DNA from: Gammaproteobacteria bacterium
Lineage (GTDB): Bacteria > Pseudomonadota > Gammaproteobacteria > Coxiellales > Coxiellaceae
DNA length: 48,284 bases
NCBI GenBank assembly: GCA_022601255.1
Contig: JAHZIV010000034.1
Span: 1 to 48,284 of the forward strand
Reading direction: 5' to 3'
The position numbers and the translations under genes are program-made. Below are positions 16,518-23,968 of the stretch, piece after piece (the stretch's first letter is position 1; every line of letters starts with the position of its first letter). Below the pieces are notes generated by a model that worked only from the letters and a program-made list of their open reading frames with translations, had not been told where the DNA came from and ran no database searches.

Positions 16518-17764
16518 TGAACGAATTATGGAAAAAACAATCTTACCAAGTAGACAAGGTGCGCAAGCAGTTCCCGCTCTTGCAGCAATTGGAATATGGA
16601 AAACCGTTGGTGTATTTAGATAATGCGGCAACAACGCAAAAGCCTCAGTGTGTCATTGACAGTGTTAATTATTATTATGAACACGATAATGCAAATGTGC
16701 ATCGTGGTATTTATGCATTGTCTGAGCGTGCTACTGCCAAATATGAAGCAACCCGCCAAGCGGTGCGAAATTTTATTAATGCAAAACGCAATCATGAGAT
16801 TATTATTACAGCAGGCACGACGGCATCTATTAATTTAGTTGCCGATACTTTTGGCCGGCGTTTTGTTAAGTCAGGTGATGAGGTGGTGATTTCTACGATG
16901 GAGCACCACTCTAATATTGTTCCATGGCAGCAGCTTTGCAAGCAGGTCGGTGCCACGTTAAAAGTAATCCCGATGTTTGATGATGGTACCTTAGATGTGG
17001 AGGCTTATGAACGGTTGTTGACCGACAAAACGCGTATTGTCGCATTAACGCATATGTCTAATGTATTGGGAACGATTAACCCAATCAAGCAAATGATCGA
17101 TATAGCACACGAACGGCATATTCCGGTGTTTGTCGATGGTGCGCAGGCGGTTGCACATGTTGAAGTAGATGTTGAAGCGCTTGATTGTGATTTCTATGCG
17201 TTTTCATCGCATAAAATGTATGGTCCTACTGGTGTTGGTATTTTATATGGTAAGACGGAGTGGTTGGAAATAATGCCACCGTATCAAATGGGCGGTGATA
17301 TGATTAAAACCGTGGGTTTTGATCATACAGAATTTAATGTGTTACCACATAAGTTTGAAGCGGGAACGCCTAATGTTGCAGGTGTGGTCGGTTTGGGTGA
17401 CGCGATTCATTTCCTAGAGCAGTTTGATCCAGAAGAGTTAATTGCTGCTGAGCATGAGTTGTTAACCTACGCGTCTGAGGCGTTATCGAGTGTTAAGGGG
17501 CTTCGTATTATTGGCACTGCAGAGCAGAAGTCGTCTGTTATTTCATTTGTGATGCAAGATGCACATCCGCATGATATTAGTACGATATTGAATGATGATG
17601 GCATTGCAATTCGCGCAGGACACCATTGTGCGATGCCTTTGATGGGGCGACTGGGTGTGGCTGCTACTGCACGGCTGTCGCTAGGAATTTATAACAATAG
17701 GCAGGATGTTGATCGGGTGGTTGCTGCATTACATAATGTATTAAATGTTTTTGAGGTGTCATGA
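16517..17764 (+). CDS. sufS: Cysteine desulfurase SufS
   Basis: PLP enzyme that takes sulfur from cysteine as an enzyme-bound persulfide and feeds SUF. Evidence: the PLP lysine in SSHKMYGPTGVG, the cofactor-contact blocks TAGTTASINLVAD, MEHHSNIVPWQ and VFVDGAQAVAHV, and the active-site Cys in RAGHHCAMPLM. The short loop around this Cys marks group II (SufS) rather than IscS. Length 415 aa. Its ATG shares one base with the sufD stop and its stop overlaps the next start, so translation runs continuously from sufD to sufU. The sulfur acceptor here should be SufU, as no sufE is present. Confidence 0.97.
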   Translation: MNELWKKQSYQVDKVRKQFPLLQQLEYGKPLVYLDNAATTQKPQCVIDSVNYYYEHDNANVHRGIYALSERATAKYEATRQAVRNFINAKRNHEIIITAGTTASINLVADTFGRRFVKSGDEVVISTMEHHSNIVPWQQLCKQVGATLKVIPMFDDGTLDVEAYERLLTDKTRIVALTHMSNVLGTINPIKQMIDIAHERHIPVFVDGAQAVAHVEVDVEALDCDFYAFSSHKMYGPTGVGILYGKTEWLEIMPPYQMGGDMIKTVGFDHTEFNVLPHKFEAGTPNVAGVVGLGDAIHFLEQFDPEELIAAEHELLTYASEALSSVKGLRIIGTAEQKSSVISFVMQDAHPHDISTILNDDGIAIRAGHHCAMPLMGRLGVAATARLSLGIYNNRQDVDRVVAALHNVLNVFEVS

Positions 17765-18210
17765 TGTCGGATCTACGTGAGTTGTATCAGCAAATGATTT
17801 TAGATCATGGCCGTCATCCCAGAAATTTTGGTTCGATTGAGCATGCAGATTGTTGTAAGGAAGGCTATAACCCTTTGTGTGGCGATAAGTTGACGCTTTA
17901 TTTAACGTTGAAAGATAATAAAATTGATGGCATAAAATTTGATGGGGAAGGTTGTGCGATTTCGATGGCATCCGCATCACTGATGACAGAATATTTGAAA
18001 GGTAAAGATATCTCAGATGCGGCATTATTGTTTGATCGTTTTCATGAGGTGGTATTGGGTAAGCTTGATGCGGATGCAGCGGATATGGGTAAGTTATCGG
18101 TATTGGCAGGAGTGGCTGCATTTCCAACGCGTGTGAAATGTGCAACCTTGTGTTGGCATACGTTGTTAGCGGCATTGCGTGGAGATAAGGAATCGGTGAG
18201 TACAGAGTGA
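17761..18210 (+). CDS. sufU: SufU-type sulfur transfer / scaffold protein
   Basis: IscU-fold protein that accepts sulfane sulfur from SufS. It has the three conserved cysteines in NPLCGDKLTLY (C41), GEGCAISMAS and TRVKCATLCWHTL, with the Asp after the first Cys and the extra spacing between the second and third that set SufU apart from IscU. Length 149 aa is right. In SUF operons of this type SufU replaces SufE as partner of SufS. The start ATG overlaps the sufS TGA; a second ATG follows directly. The C-terminal GDKESVSTE tail is variable. Confidence 0.93.
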   Translation: MMSDLRELYQQMILDHGRHPRNFGSIEHADCCKEGYNPLCGDKLTLYLTLKDNKIDGIKFDGEGCAISMASASLMTEYLKGKDISDAALLFDRFHEVVLGKLDADAADMGKLSVLAGVAAFPTRVKCATLCWHTLLAALRGDKESVSTE

Positions 18211-18560
18211 TGACGATGATGACGTTAACAGATGCGGCGATTGCACACATTAAGCGAGTCATTTCGGAGCGTGGAGCCGGTATTGGTTTTCGTATTTCGG
18301 TTAAGGAGACGGGTTGTTCGGGTTATATGTATGTGCCAGAGATCGTTGATCAAGTGCCAGAAAATGATTTGCAGGTGCAGGCTGCAGATGACTTGATAGT
18401 GTTTATTGACCCCACCTGTAAAAAAATACTTGAAGGCACTGTGTTGGATTATGTGAAAAAAGATTTGGGTATGGAGCAGTTACAGTTTAATAACCCAAAC
18501 GCAGAAGGTTTGTGTGGTTGTGGTGAGAGTTTTAAGTTGAAGAGTGATACGGATGACTGA
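18207..18560 (+). CDS. sufA: A-type Fe-S carrier SufA/ErpA-like
   Basis: A-type carrier that delivers assembled clusters to apoproteins. The three ligand cysteines are present: C in KETGCSGYMY and the CxC of EGLCGCGESF near the C-terminus, about 63 residues apart, as in SufA, IscA and ErpA. LTDAAIAHIKRVI and GFRISVKETGCSGY are diagnostic. The start is unclear: GTG 18207, ATG 18210, 18216 and 18219 all lie within 12 nt, and the last gives the usual MTLTDAA beginning. Its 3' end overlaps the sufT start. SufA is the best name by context, though the sequence alone does not separate it from ErpA. Confidence 0.92.
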   Translation: MMTMMTLTDAAIAHIKRVISERGAGIGFRISVKETGCSGYMYVPEIVDQVPENDLQVQAADDLIVFIDPTCKKILEGTVLDYVKKDLGMEQLQFNNPNAEGLCGCGESFKLKSDTDD

Positions 18561-19095
18561 GTCACGTGAGATTATCGTATTGAGTCGTGATTGCATGGCG
18601 TTAATGGTACCTTCGGGTGCACGTATTTTATTACATGAGGGCACGGAAGTAACGGTGACGCAGTCGTTGGGCAGTAGTTTTACGGTAAATGTTTATGGCA
18701 ATCTTGCGCGCATTGAGGCGAAGGATGCAGATGCGTTAGGGAAAGAGGTGCAGAGTGTATTGGATGATTTGCCGGAGGATGCGACGCTTGAAGATAAGAT
18801 TTGGACGCAACTGAAAACGGTGTTTGACCCAGAAATTCCAGTCAATATTGTTGATTTAGGTTTGGTTTACAAGCACGAGGTTACAGATCGTGAAGATGGT
18901 AGTCGTATGGTTTGGATTGAGATGACATTAACGGCGCCGGGTTGTGGTATGGGACCTGTGATTGCAGCCGATGCGCGTGAGAAAGTGTTGGTGATCGATG
19001 AGGTGAGTGAGGTTGATATTGAGCTGACGTTTGACCCTCCTTGGGACCAATCGATGATGTCAGATGCTGCCAAGCTGGAGTTGGGGTTGCTCTAA
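18553..19095 (+). CDS. sufT: SUF maturation protein SufT (MIP18/DUF59 domain)
   Basis: SufT is an auxiliary factor in maturation of Fe-S proteins. The N-terminal 75 residues are the SufT-specific extension (MALMVPSGARILLHEGTEVT). The C-terminal half is a MIP18/DUF59 domain: TVFDPEIPVNIVDLGLVYKH and LTAPGCGMGPVIAADAREKV with the conserved Cys. About 180 aa. I chose the ATG at 18553, overlapping the sufA stop by 8 nt; a GTG at 18544 would add three residues. It closes the operon. Its TAA shares bases with the TAG of the convergent toxin gene (CTAA at 19092-19095), leaving no room for a terminator between the genes. Confidence 0.92.
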   Translation: MTESREIIVLSRDCMALMVPSGARILLHEGTEVTVTQSLGSSFTVNVYGNLARIEAKDADALGKEVQSVLDDLPEDATLEDKIWTQLKTVFDPEIPVNIVDLGLVYKHEVTDREDGSRMVWIEMTLTAPGCGMGPVIAADAREKVLVIDEVSEVDIELTFDPPWDQSMMSDAAKLELGLL

Positions 19096-19511
19096 CTCAT
19101 AGCCTCCCATGGGTTTACAACTTTAAGCGTTGTATATTGAAAATCTTGAACATTTCGAGTAACAAATATGAAGTCGTGATGCAGTGCTGTAGCAGCAAGT
19201 AAGCTATCAATAGCAGGCAGTGGACGATTTTCTTCTGCTTGCAACCTTCCCCAACGGTCAGCTATGCCAATATTAATAGGTAGAATACGTTCTTCAAACC
19301 AGCCCGCAAGCTCATGCTCAAGCCAAAGACGAAGTTTTTCTTGCTTTGCTTTACTTTGAACTTTTTCAACTCCTTTGCGTATTTCACCGAGTGTTAATGC
19401 ACTAATATGGAGTTGATCATCTGGCACAGATTGAACCCAATGAGTAACATGGGTATTTGGAGTTTTTTTAACAAGTTCTGATAGAATGTTCGTATCAAGT
19501 AAGTAACTCAT
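19092..19511 (-). CDS. vapC: VapC-type PIN-domain toxin
   Basis: Ribonuclease toxin of a type II toxin-antitoxin pair. The PIN acidic site is intact: D6 (YLLDTNILSEL), E43 (LTLGEIRKGVE), D102 (PAIDSLLAATAL) and D123 (TRNVQDF). Length 139 aa is typical. VapC proteins usually cleave tRNA or the sarcin-ricin loop of 23S rRNA in the cytoplasm; the target here is unknown. The ATG overlaps the antitoxin stop in ATGA, so the pair is coupled with the antitoxin first. Confidence 0.93.
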   Translation of the reverse strand: MSYLLDTNILSELVKKTPNTHVTHWVQSVPDDQLHISALTLGEIRKGVEKVQSKAKQEKLRLWLEHELAGWFEERILPINIGIADRWGRLQAEENRPLPAIDSLLAATALHHDFIFVTRNVQDFQYTTLKVVNPWEAMS

Positions 19512-19756
19512 AAATCAATATCTCTGGAGGTGGATTTATTGCGTGATGTGTCTAGCTTAACTCCGACCAAGGGAGACTGTTGCATCAATTTAAGAAAAGA
19601 TTGTTTTTTTCGTGTTAACTTTTCATAATCACGCATTGAAATGATGACCGCAGAGGGTTTGCCTCTGACGGTAATGCTTTGGGGGCCCTTAGAAAGAGCT
19701 TTATTGACAAGCTCGCTAAATCGCGCTTTTGCTTCTTGTAATTGCCATTTTCTCAT
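19508..19756 (-). CDS. Phd/YefM-family antitoxin
   Basis: DNA-binding antitoxin that neutralises the PIN toxin and represses its own operon. The N-terminal Phd/YefM fold is clear (WQLQEAKARFSELVNKAL, then SITVRGKPSAVIISMRDYEKL); the C-terminal part (QQSPLVGVKLD...RDIDL) should wrap the toxin. Start at ATG 19756, five nt after an AGGAGG at 19767-19762; the GTG one codon earlier is too close to it. A Phd-type antitoxin with VapC is a common mixed pairing. Confidence 0.92.
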   Translation of the reverse strand: MRKWQLQEAKARFSELVNKALSKGPQSITVRGKPSAVIISMRDYEKLTRKKQSFLKLMQQSPLVGVKLDTSRNKSTSRDIDL

Positions 19757-19761
19757 CACGG

Positions 19762-19796
19762 CCTCCTAATGACTAGTCTGACTAGTTATAATTATA
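19762..19796 (-). promoter_or_regulatory. Toxin-antitoxin promoter and candidate operator
   Basis: A perfect TATAAT on minus (19796-19791) is followed by two TGACTAGT units on plus (19770-19777 and 19779-19786), each holding the palindrome ACTAGT, placed over the expected transcription start. AGGAGG follows at 19767-19762. This fits autorepression by the antitoxin dimer. Confidence 0.55.
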
Positions 19797-19913
19797 GTCG
19801 CATTTAACTTGAGCTACAAGAGAAAGGTATAAATAGTTAAGGTAGTATGTTTTACTTTATTTATCAATACAGTAGTTGATGTATTGGGGGCGTAATTGCC
19901 GATCTTGAATCAC

Positions 19914-19942
19914 TTGATTGTCAGCCTTAAGCCTGTCATAAT
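19914..19942 (+). promoter_or_regulatory. Candidate sigma-70 promoter for the desaturase
   Basis: TTGATT (19914-19919), 17-nt spacer, CATAAT (19937-19942), 29 nt before the ATG at 19972. Confidence 0.5.
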
Positions 19943-19971
19943 GTTCGTTCTGTGATAAATTAGGTAACTAC

Positions 19972-21066
19972 ATGAAAATACTAAGCAAAATCAATTGGAT
20001 AAACACGTTATTTCTCACCATCACCCCCATTGTGGCCATCATTGGCACTGCTTTTCTCCTGATACACGGTATGGTCGCTTGGCAGACCTGGGTGCTGTTT
20101 GTATTGTTTATGGGGGCAACGGGTATGTCGATTACGATGGGCTATCACCGATTATTTGCTCATAAAACCTATAAAACGGCTTGGCCAATACGCTTAATCT
20201 ATGCGTTATTGGGTGCGGCCTGTTTTGAGGGAAGTATTTTAGAGTGGAGTACCGATCACCGTAATCATCATCGTTATACCGATACCGATCGTGATCCTTA
20301 TGACATTAAACGTGGTTTTTGGTTTGCGCATATTGGTTGGTTGTTTACCCTGGATACGACCAAGCGTGATTTCAGTAATGTTGAAGATTTAATGCAAGAT
20401 CCTATTGTGCGTTGGCAGCATCGTTATTTTATTATTATTAGTATTGTGATGAGTTTTGTTGTGCCTATGTTGATTGCATCGCTTTGGGGTAATGCCTGGG
20501 CGGGTTTGGTTGTTGCGGGTATGTTGCGTATGGTGCTTAACCATCACGGGACTTTTTGCATTAACTCTGTTTGTCACATATTCGGTAAGCGTACTTATTC
20601 AGAAGAACAATCTGCGCGTGATAACTGGGTGACGGCACTCTTCACGTATGGCGAGGGTTATCATAATTTTCATCACCAGTTTCCTTTGGATTATCGAAAT
20701 GGTGTGCGTTTCTATGACTTCGATCCGGCTAAATGGGGAATTCGCATGTTGCAGTCGGTTGGTTTAGCTTCGGAATTAAAGCGTGTAAGTCAGGAAAAAA
20801 TTATCAAGTATCGTGTGCGTAATGATGAGCATCGTTTGGGAGATTTGATTCACAGCGTCTCGCAGGCAGCGAAGCCAATTTACGATCGTATCTTACAATT
20901 GATTCATCAGATCGAAGAGCTAGAAAAAACCTACAAGCAGTTGAAGGCAGAAAAGCTACACAGTGTTTCTGATAAGTTAGATGAGTATCATATTCGTCTT
21001 AAAGAGCTGCGTCGTGAATTGAAAGATTCATTTTCCATGTGGAAAAAGTTACAGCACAGTACCTAA
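19972..21066 (+). CDS. Acyl-CoA/acyl-lipid delta-9-type fatty acid desaturase
   Basis: Membrane di-iron desaturase that puts a cis double bond into saturated acyl chains and so tunes membrane fluidity. All three His boxes are present: H59-RLFA-H64, H96-RNH-H100 (with STDHRNHHRYTD) and H231-NF-HH235, plus the supporting HH at 191-192. Four or so membrane segments lie between residues 12 and 185. The pattern matches stearoyl-CoA desaturases (DesC/Ole1 type). Unlike the core family it carries a C-terminal coiled-coil extension (about 285-364: HQIEELEKTYKQLKAEKLHS and following), of unknown role. Its TAA shares bases with the stop of the convergent gene. Confidence 0.93.
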   Translation: MKILSKINWINTLFLTITPIVAIIGTAFLLIHGMVAWQTWVLFVLFMGATGMSITMGYHRLFAHKTYKTAWPIRLIYALLGAACFEGSILEWSTDHRNHHRYTDTDRDPYDIKRGFWFAHIGWLFTLDTTKRDFSNVEDLMQDPIVRWQHRYFIIISIVMSFVVPMLIASLWGNAWAGLVVAGMLRMVLNHHGTFCINSVCHIFGKRTYSEEQSARDNWVTALFTYGEGYHNFHHQFPLDYRNGVRFYDFDPAKWGIRMLQSVGLASELKRVSQEKIIKYRVRNDEHRLGDLIHSVSQAAKPIYDRILQLIHQIEELEKTYKQLKAEKLHSVSDKLDEYHIRLKELRRELKDSFSMWKKLQHST

Positions 21067-21950
21067 GGATTACAGAGCACATAGGCGGGTGGACTGCCTG
21101 TAGGTTCCTCTGGTGATGGTGGCGCCGGTGGTTCGCCCTCTGGTGGCGCTAATATTGTTAGCGTATCAAACTGGGGTGGCAGAAATTGTTTTGCCCGCAC
21201 AGTATCAGCATTATCGTATTTTGGAGGCACATGGTCTGCGGCGACTGTTTTCCTGCTTCTAGGATTGTTCTGCGTTTCTTCCTGTTCATATTCTGCGTTT
21301 GCTTCACCTAACTCTCTCAGTGTATCAAATAAATTAAAGTGTTGAGTCAGTGTGACCGCCACTCCTTGTGTTGCAAACGCTGTATAACCGTTTTGGTCAA
21401 TTACACTATCGGTTGAAGCGGTATTGTCATGAGTTGTATTGACAACCTCACAAATGCGAACAAACATATTGCTACCATTATGAATGTAATGCTCGTTCGC
21501 ATCTTTTTCGTTGAGATGCGCGATTAAGCTTTCGATATGCTCATCAATCGGTTTTTTCTTTGCGAGTTCGTCGAGCAGCTTGGCAGTGGTTCTGCTGGTG
21601 CGAGTAGCATGATGCTTATATTTTTCAAGAATGGTTTGTATGAATTGCTTTTTTTCTGTAAAAGATTTCTGTTTCATCGTTTGTAATCTTGCAATCGATT
21701 GTTCAACATAATCATGTGATTTAATAGATCGAGTCATCCACTTTATCAATGCTTCCAGTATTGAGACGATAGTCTCTCTGTTTAACGATTTGCGCGCTTT
21801 CTTGCTGGTATCTGTGGGGTGGGTGTGCGTCTGATGGTTGGCAGTGGCATGGTATTCAAGCATCAAGGTAAGCCAAATCAGGTAAAAAACATGCTCTTCA
21901 AGAGTGGGGTCGGTATTATTTCCGGCTGGATAGTGCAATATGTTATTCAT
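21063..21950 (-). CDS. Unknown 295-aa protein with two PPxY motifs, candidate effector
   Basis: No family recognised. Residues 1-170 are helical and rich in Lys, His and Thr. After a mixed segment the C-terminal 60 residues become proline-rich and contain two PPxY motifs, PPKY at 242-245 and PPAY at 287-290, the ligand of WW domains of eukaryotic Nedd4-family ubiquitin ligases. No signal peptide or convincing membrane segment. It has its own strong promoter (22013-22041) and a purine-rich AAGAGA before the ATG. The stop shares bases with the desaturase stop. Host-directed function is inferred only from the PPxY tail and the genome type; it could equally be a cytoplasmic protein of unknown role. 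Confidence 0.7.
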   Translation of the reverse strand: MNNILHYPAGNNTDPTLEEHVFYLIWLTLMLEYHATANHQTHTHPTDTSKKARKSLNRETIVSILEALIKWMTRSIKSHDYVEQSIARLQTMKQKSFTEKKQFIQTILEKYKHHATRTSRTTAKLLDELAKKKPIDEHIESLIAHLNEKDANEHYIHNGSNMFVRICEVVNTTHDNTASTDSVIDQNGYTAFATQGVAVTLTQHFNLFDTLRELGEANAEYEQEETQNNPRSRKTVAADHVPPKYDNADTVRAKQFLPPQFDTLTILAPPEGEPPAPPSPEEPTGSPPAYVLCNP

Positions 21951-21969
21951 TTAATATTCTCTTAATGTT
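21950..21969 (+). promoter_or_regulatory. Tandem TTAAT box resembling a PmrA site, uncertain role
   Basis: The 20-mer TTTAATATTCTCTTAATGTT holds two TTAAT units 11 bp apart and is the closest match in the window to the PmrA consensus. It points rightward, toward the monooxygenase 155 nt away; the nearest -10-like hexamer is TAAAAT at 21975-21980 (5-nt gap, not 7). It overlaps the start codon and ribosome binding site of the minus-strand gene, so part of the resemblance may be coincidental. Confidence 0.3.
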
Positions 21970-22012
21970 ACTTCTAAAATTAAATATTACAAAAAATAAA
22001 GTTATACCTGTA

Positions 22013-22041
22013 ATAATACTGATAGGGTTTATACCTGTCAA
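22013..22041 (-). promoter_or_regulatory. Strong sigma-70 promoter for the PPxY protein gene
   Basis: On minus: perfect TTGACA (22041-22036), a 17-nt spacer and TATTAT (22018-22013), giving a leader of roughly 55 nt before the ATG at 21950. Confidence 0.65.
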
Positions 22042-22123
22042 TACCGTGTTTATTCTGTCTGGGAGTTATTGCTTGTGTTAGGGCTAAATGGGCGTCCCTA
22101 GTAGAATGTGTTAACCTAAGACA

Positions 22124-23287
22124 ATGAAAAAGCATACACAGGTACTTATTGTTGGTGCGGGGCCTACTGGGCTTACGGCGGCTTTTTGTTTGCGGCGCCG
22201 AGGTATCGATTGTGTATTAATTGATAAGCGTGAGTGCATGATTACGAGCTCAAATGCTGCGGGTGTGCATGCACGTACGTTAGAGTTGTGGAAACAATTT
22301 GGTATTGTTGAGCAGGCAATTGCGTTAGGCAACAAAGTTAAGAAGGTATGTTTTTACAGTAAGCAAAAAGAATTGTTCCAAGTTGATTTTAGTCATATTG
22401 ATTCTGAGTTCGAGTATGCATTATTGTTACCACAAACAAAGACCGAACAGATCATGCGTAGTGCGCTTGCCCAGTATGATCTGGCTGTGCTTCAGTCGCA
22501 TGAATGTGTCTCGCTACAACAAGACGCACACAAAATATCAGCATCGATTAAAGATCCAAGCGGGGATGTATATACGGTAACAGCAGATTATGTTATTGGT
22601 GCTGATGGTTTTCACAGTGTTGTCAGAGAAGCTGCTGAAATTCCCTTCCAGCATGTGGATTACGATGGGCACTTTATGATGACCGATGTTGAGATTAAAG
22701 CCCCTGAAATTTTGCAACAGCAAATTACGGTGTCGTTTGACAAAGAGGGTATGCTGGCGGTATTTCCGATGCAAGCGTTTGCACGTGTGGTAATGGAGTA
22801 TGGGCATGACTCTACATTTAAAGGGATAAAGGATCCTACACTGGATACGTTTAAACAAATCACAGAGAAGCGTTGTTATTTTCCTGTTGAGTATGGTAAG
22901 CAGACTTGGTCGAGTACGTTCTACGTGCATGAAGGATTGGCCAATGCTTATCGAGCAGGACGAATGTTTTTGGCAGGTGATGCTGCGCATGTACATTCAC
23001 CGGCAGGCGGACAGGGCATGAACTTGGGCATTCAAGATGCGCACTGCCTTGCTGAGAAATTAGTGATGGCTATTCAGGGTGGTGGGGTTGGTGTACTGGA
23101 TCAATACCAACAAAAGAGACGCCCAATTGCGCAGCAGGTAGTTAAGATGACCAGTCGCATGTTACGTGGTGCAAATCTGCAAAATGATTTATTGATTAAG
23201 TTACGTAATAGCTTGTTGCCATTAATTGCATCAAATAAATACGTGAATCAGAAAATCGCTACATCCATTGCAATGTTGGACTACTAA
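22124..23287 (+). CDS. FAD-dependent aromatic hydroxylase-type monooxygenase
   Basis: Single-component flavoprotein monooxygenase of the PHBH/PheA fold, NAD(P)H- and O2-dependent. Residues 7-35 form the FAD Rossmann start (VLIVGAGPTGLTAAFCLRRR ... VLIDKR), near 163 comes the DG motif (VIGADGFHSVVR), and near 286 the GD motif (RMFLAGDAAHVHSPAGGQGM) that binds the flavin ribityl. Length 387 aa. The substrate is unknown; ubiquinone-ring hydroxylases are relatives, but the Pro-Thr in GPTG and the HSPAGGQGMNLG block sit nearer phenol/aromatic hydroxylases. Its stop overlaps the rlmE start in TAATG. No strong ribosome binding site is seen before the ATG at 22124. Confidence 0.87.
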   Translation: MKKHTQVLIVGAGPTGLTAAFCLRRRGIDCVLIDKRECMITSSNAAGVHARTLELWKQFGIVEQAIALGNKVKKVCFYSKQKELFQVDFSHIDSEFEYALLLPQTKTEQIMRSALAQYDLAVLQSHECVSLQQDAHKISASIKDPSGDVYTVTADYVIGADGFHSVVREAAEIPFQHVDYDGHFMMTDVEIKAPEILQQQITVSFDKEGMLAVFPMQAFARVVMEYGHDSTFKGIKDPTLDTFKQITEKRCYFPVEYGKQTWSSTFYVHEGLANAYRAGRMFLAGDAAHVHSPAGGQGMNLGIQDAHCLAEKLVMAIQGGGVGVLDQYQQKRRPIAQQVVKMTSRMLRGANLQNDLLIKLRNSLLPLIASNKYVNQKIATSIAMLDY

Positions 23288-23910
23288 TGACAAATAGCAG
23301 ACGTTGGCTCGACGAGCATTTTAAAGATGAATATGTGAAGAAGGCCCAAGCGGAAGGCTATGTCTCGCGTGCAGCTTATAAGCTATTGGAGCTGAATGAG
23401 AAGGATCGTTTTCTTAAGCCGGGTATGAAGGTTCTTGACTTGGGTGCGGCACCGGGTGGGTGGTCTCAGGTTGCAAGGCAGGCGGTAGGCGCCAAGGGGC
23501 GTGTGATTGCGGTCGACTTATTGGAGATGTCGCCAGAATTACAGGGTATTTCAGGAGTCGATGTCATTCAGGGGGACTTTACGAAGCAAGAGACGTTGGA
23601 CCGAGTCCTGGAGTTGCTTGATGGAGCGCCGTTGGACCTTGTAATTTCTGATATGGCACCCAATATATCAGGAGTAAAGAGTGTGGATCAGCCGCGTTCG
23701 GTACATTTGGTCGAGCTTGCTTTTGATTGTGCCAGGCAGCTGTTGAAGCCCGAAGGAGTCTTTATTGCCAAGGCCTTCCAGGGAGAAGGCATGGATATAT
23801 TGATTAAAAGCCTGCGAGAAGTGTTTAAGACGGTTAAATTTCGCAAACCAAAGGCATCAAGATCGAGGTCGAGCGAGGTCTATCTGCTGGCTAGGGGCTT
23901 GAATCACTAG
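23287..23910 (+). CDS. rlmE: 23S rRNA 2'-O-methyltransferase RlmE (FtsJ)
   Basis: SAM-dependent methyltransferase for U2552 in the A-loop of 23S rRNA, acting late in 50S assembly. The KDKE catalytic set can be read as K32 (SRAAYKLLEL), D122 (VISDMAPN), K162 (FIAKAFQGEG) and E197 (SSEVYLL). The SAM loop is VLDLGAAPGGWSQVA. Length 207 aa matches E. coli (209). rlmE followed by ftsH, folP and glmM is the conserved gammaproteobacterial order; the monooxygenase coupled upstream is the unusual part. ftsH begins about 60 nt on, with a candidate promoter between. Confidence 0.96.
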   Translation: MTNSRRWLDEHFKDEYVKKAQAEGYVSRAAYKLLELNEKDRFLKPGMKVLDLGAAPGGWSQVARQAVGAKGRVIAVDLLEMSPELQGISGVDVIQGDFTKQETLDRVLELLDGAPLDLVISDMAPNISGVKSVDQPRSVHLVELAFDCARQLLKPEGVFIAKAFQGEGMDILIKSLREVFKTVKFRKPKASRSRSSEVYLLARGLNH

Positions 23911-23930
23911 CTACACGTATCGGGTCAGGG

Positions 23931-23936
23931 TATAAT
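23931..23936 (+). promoter_or_regulatory. Candidate -10 box for ftsH
   Basis: Perfect TATAAT 33 nt before the preferred ftsH start, with only a poor -35 match at the right distance. ftsH may be read both from here and from upstream. Confidence 0.35.
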
Positions 23937-23968
23937 TCATACTATATCCGTAATTTGAGGTGAAACTG

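Noticed and set aside
17759-18262. 167-codon minus-strand open frame opposite sufU
   Set aside because: Covers the well-conserved sufU frame in antisense; composition (His, Pro, Leu) is that of a shadow frame.
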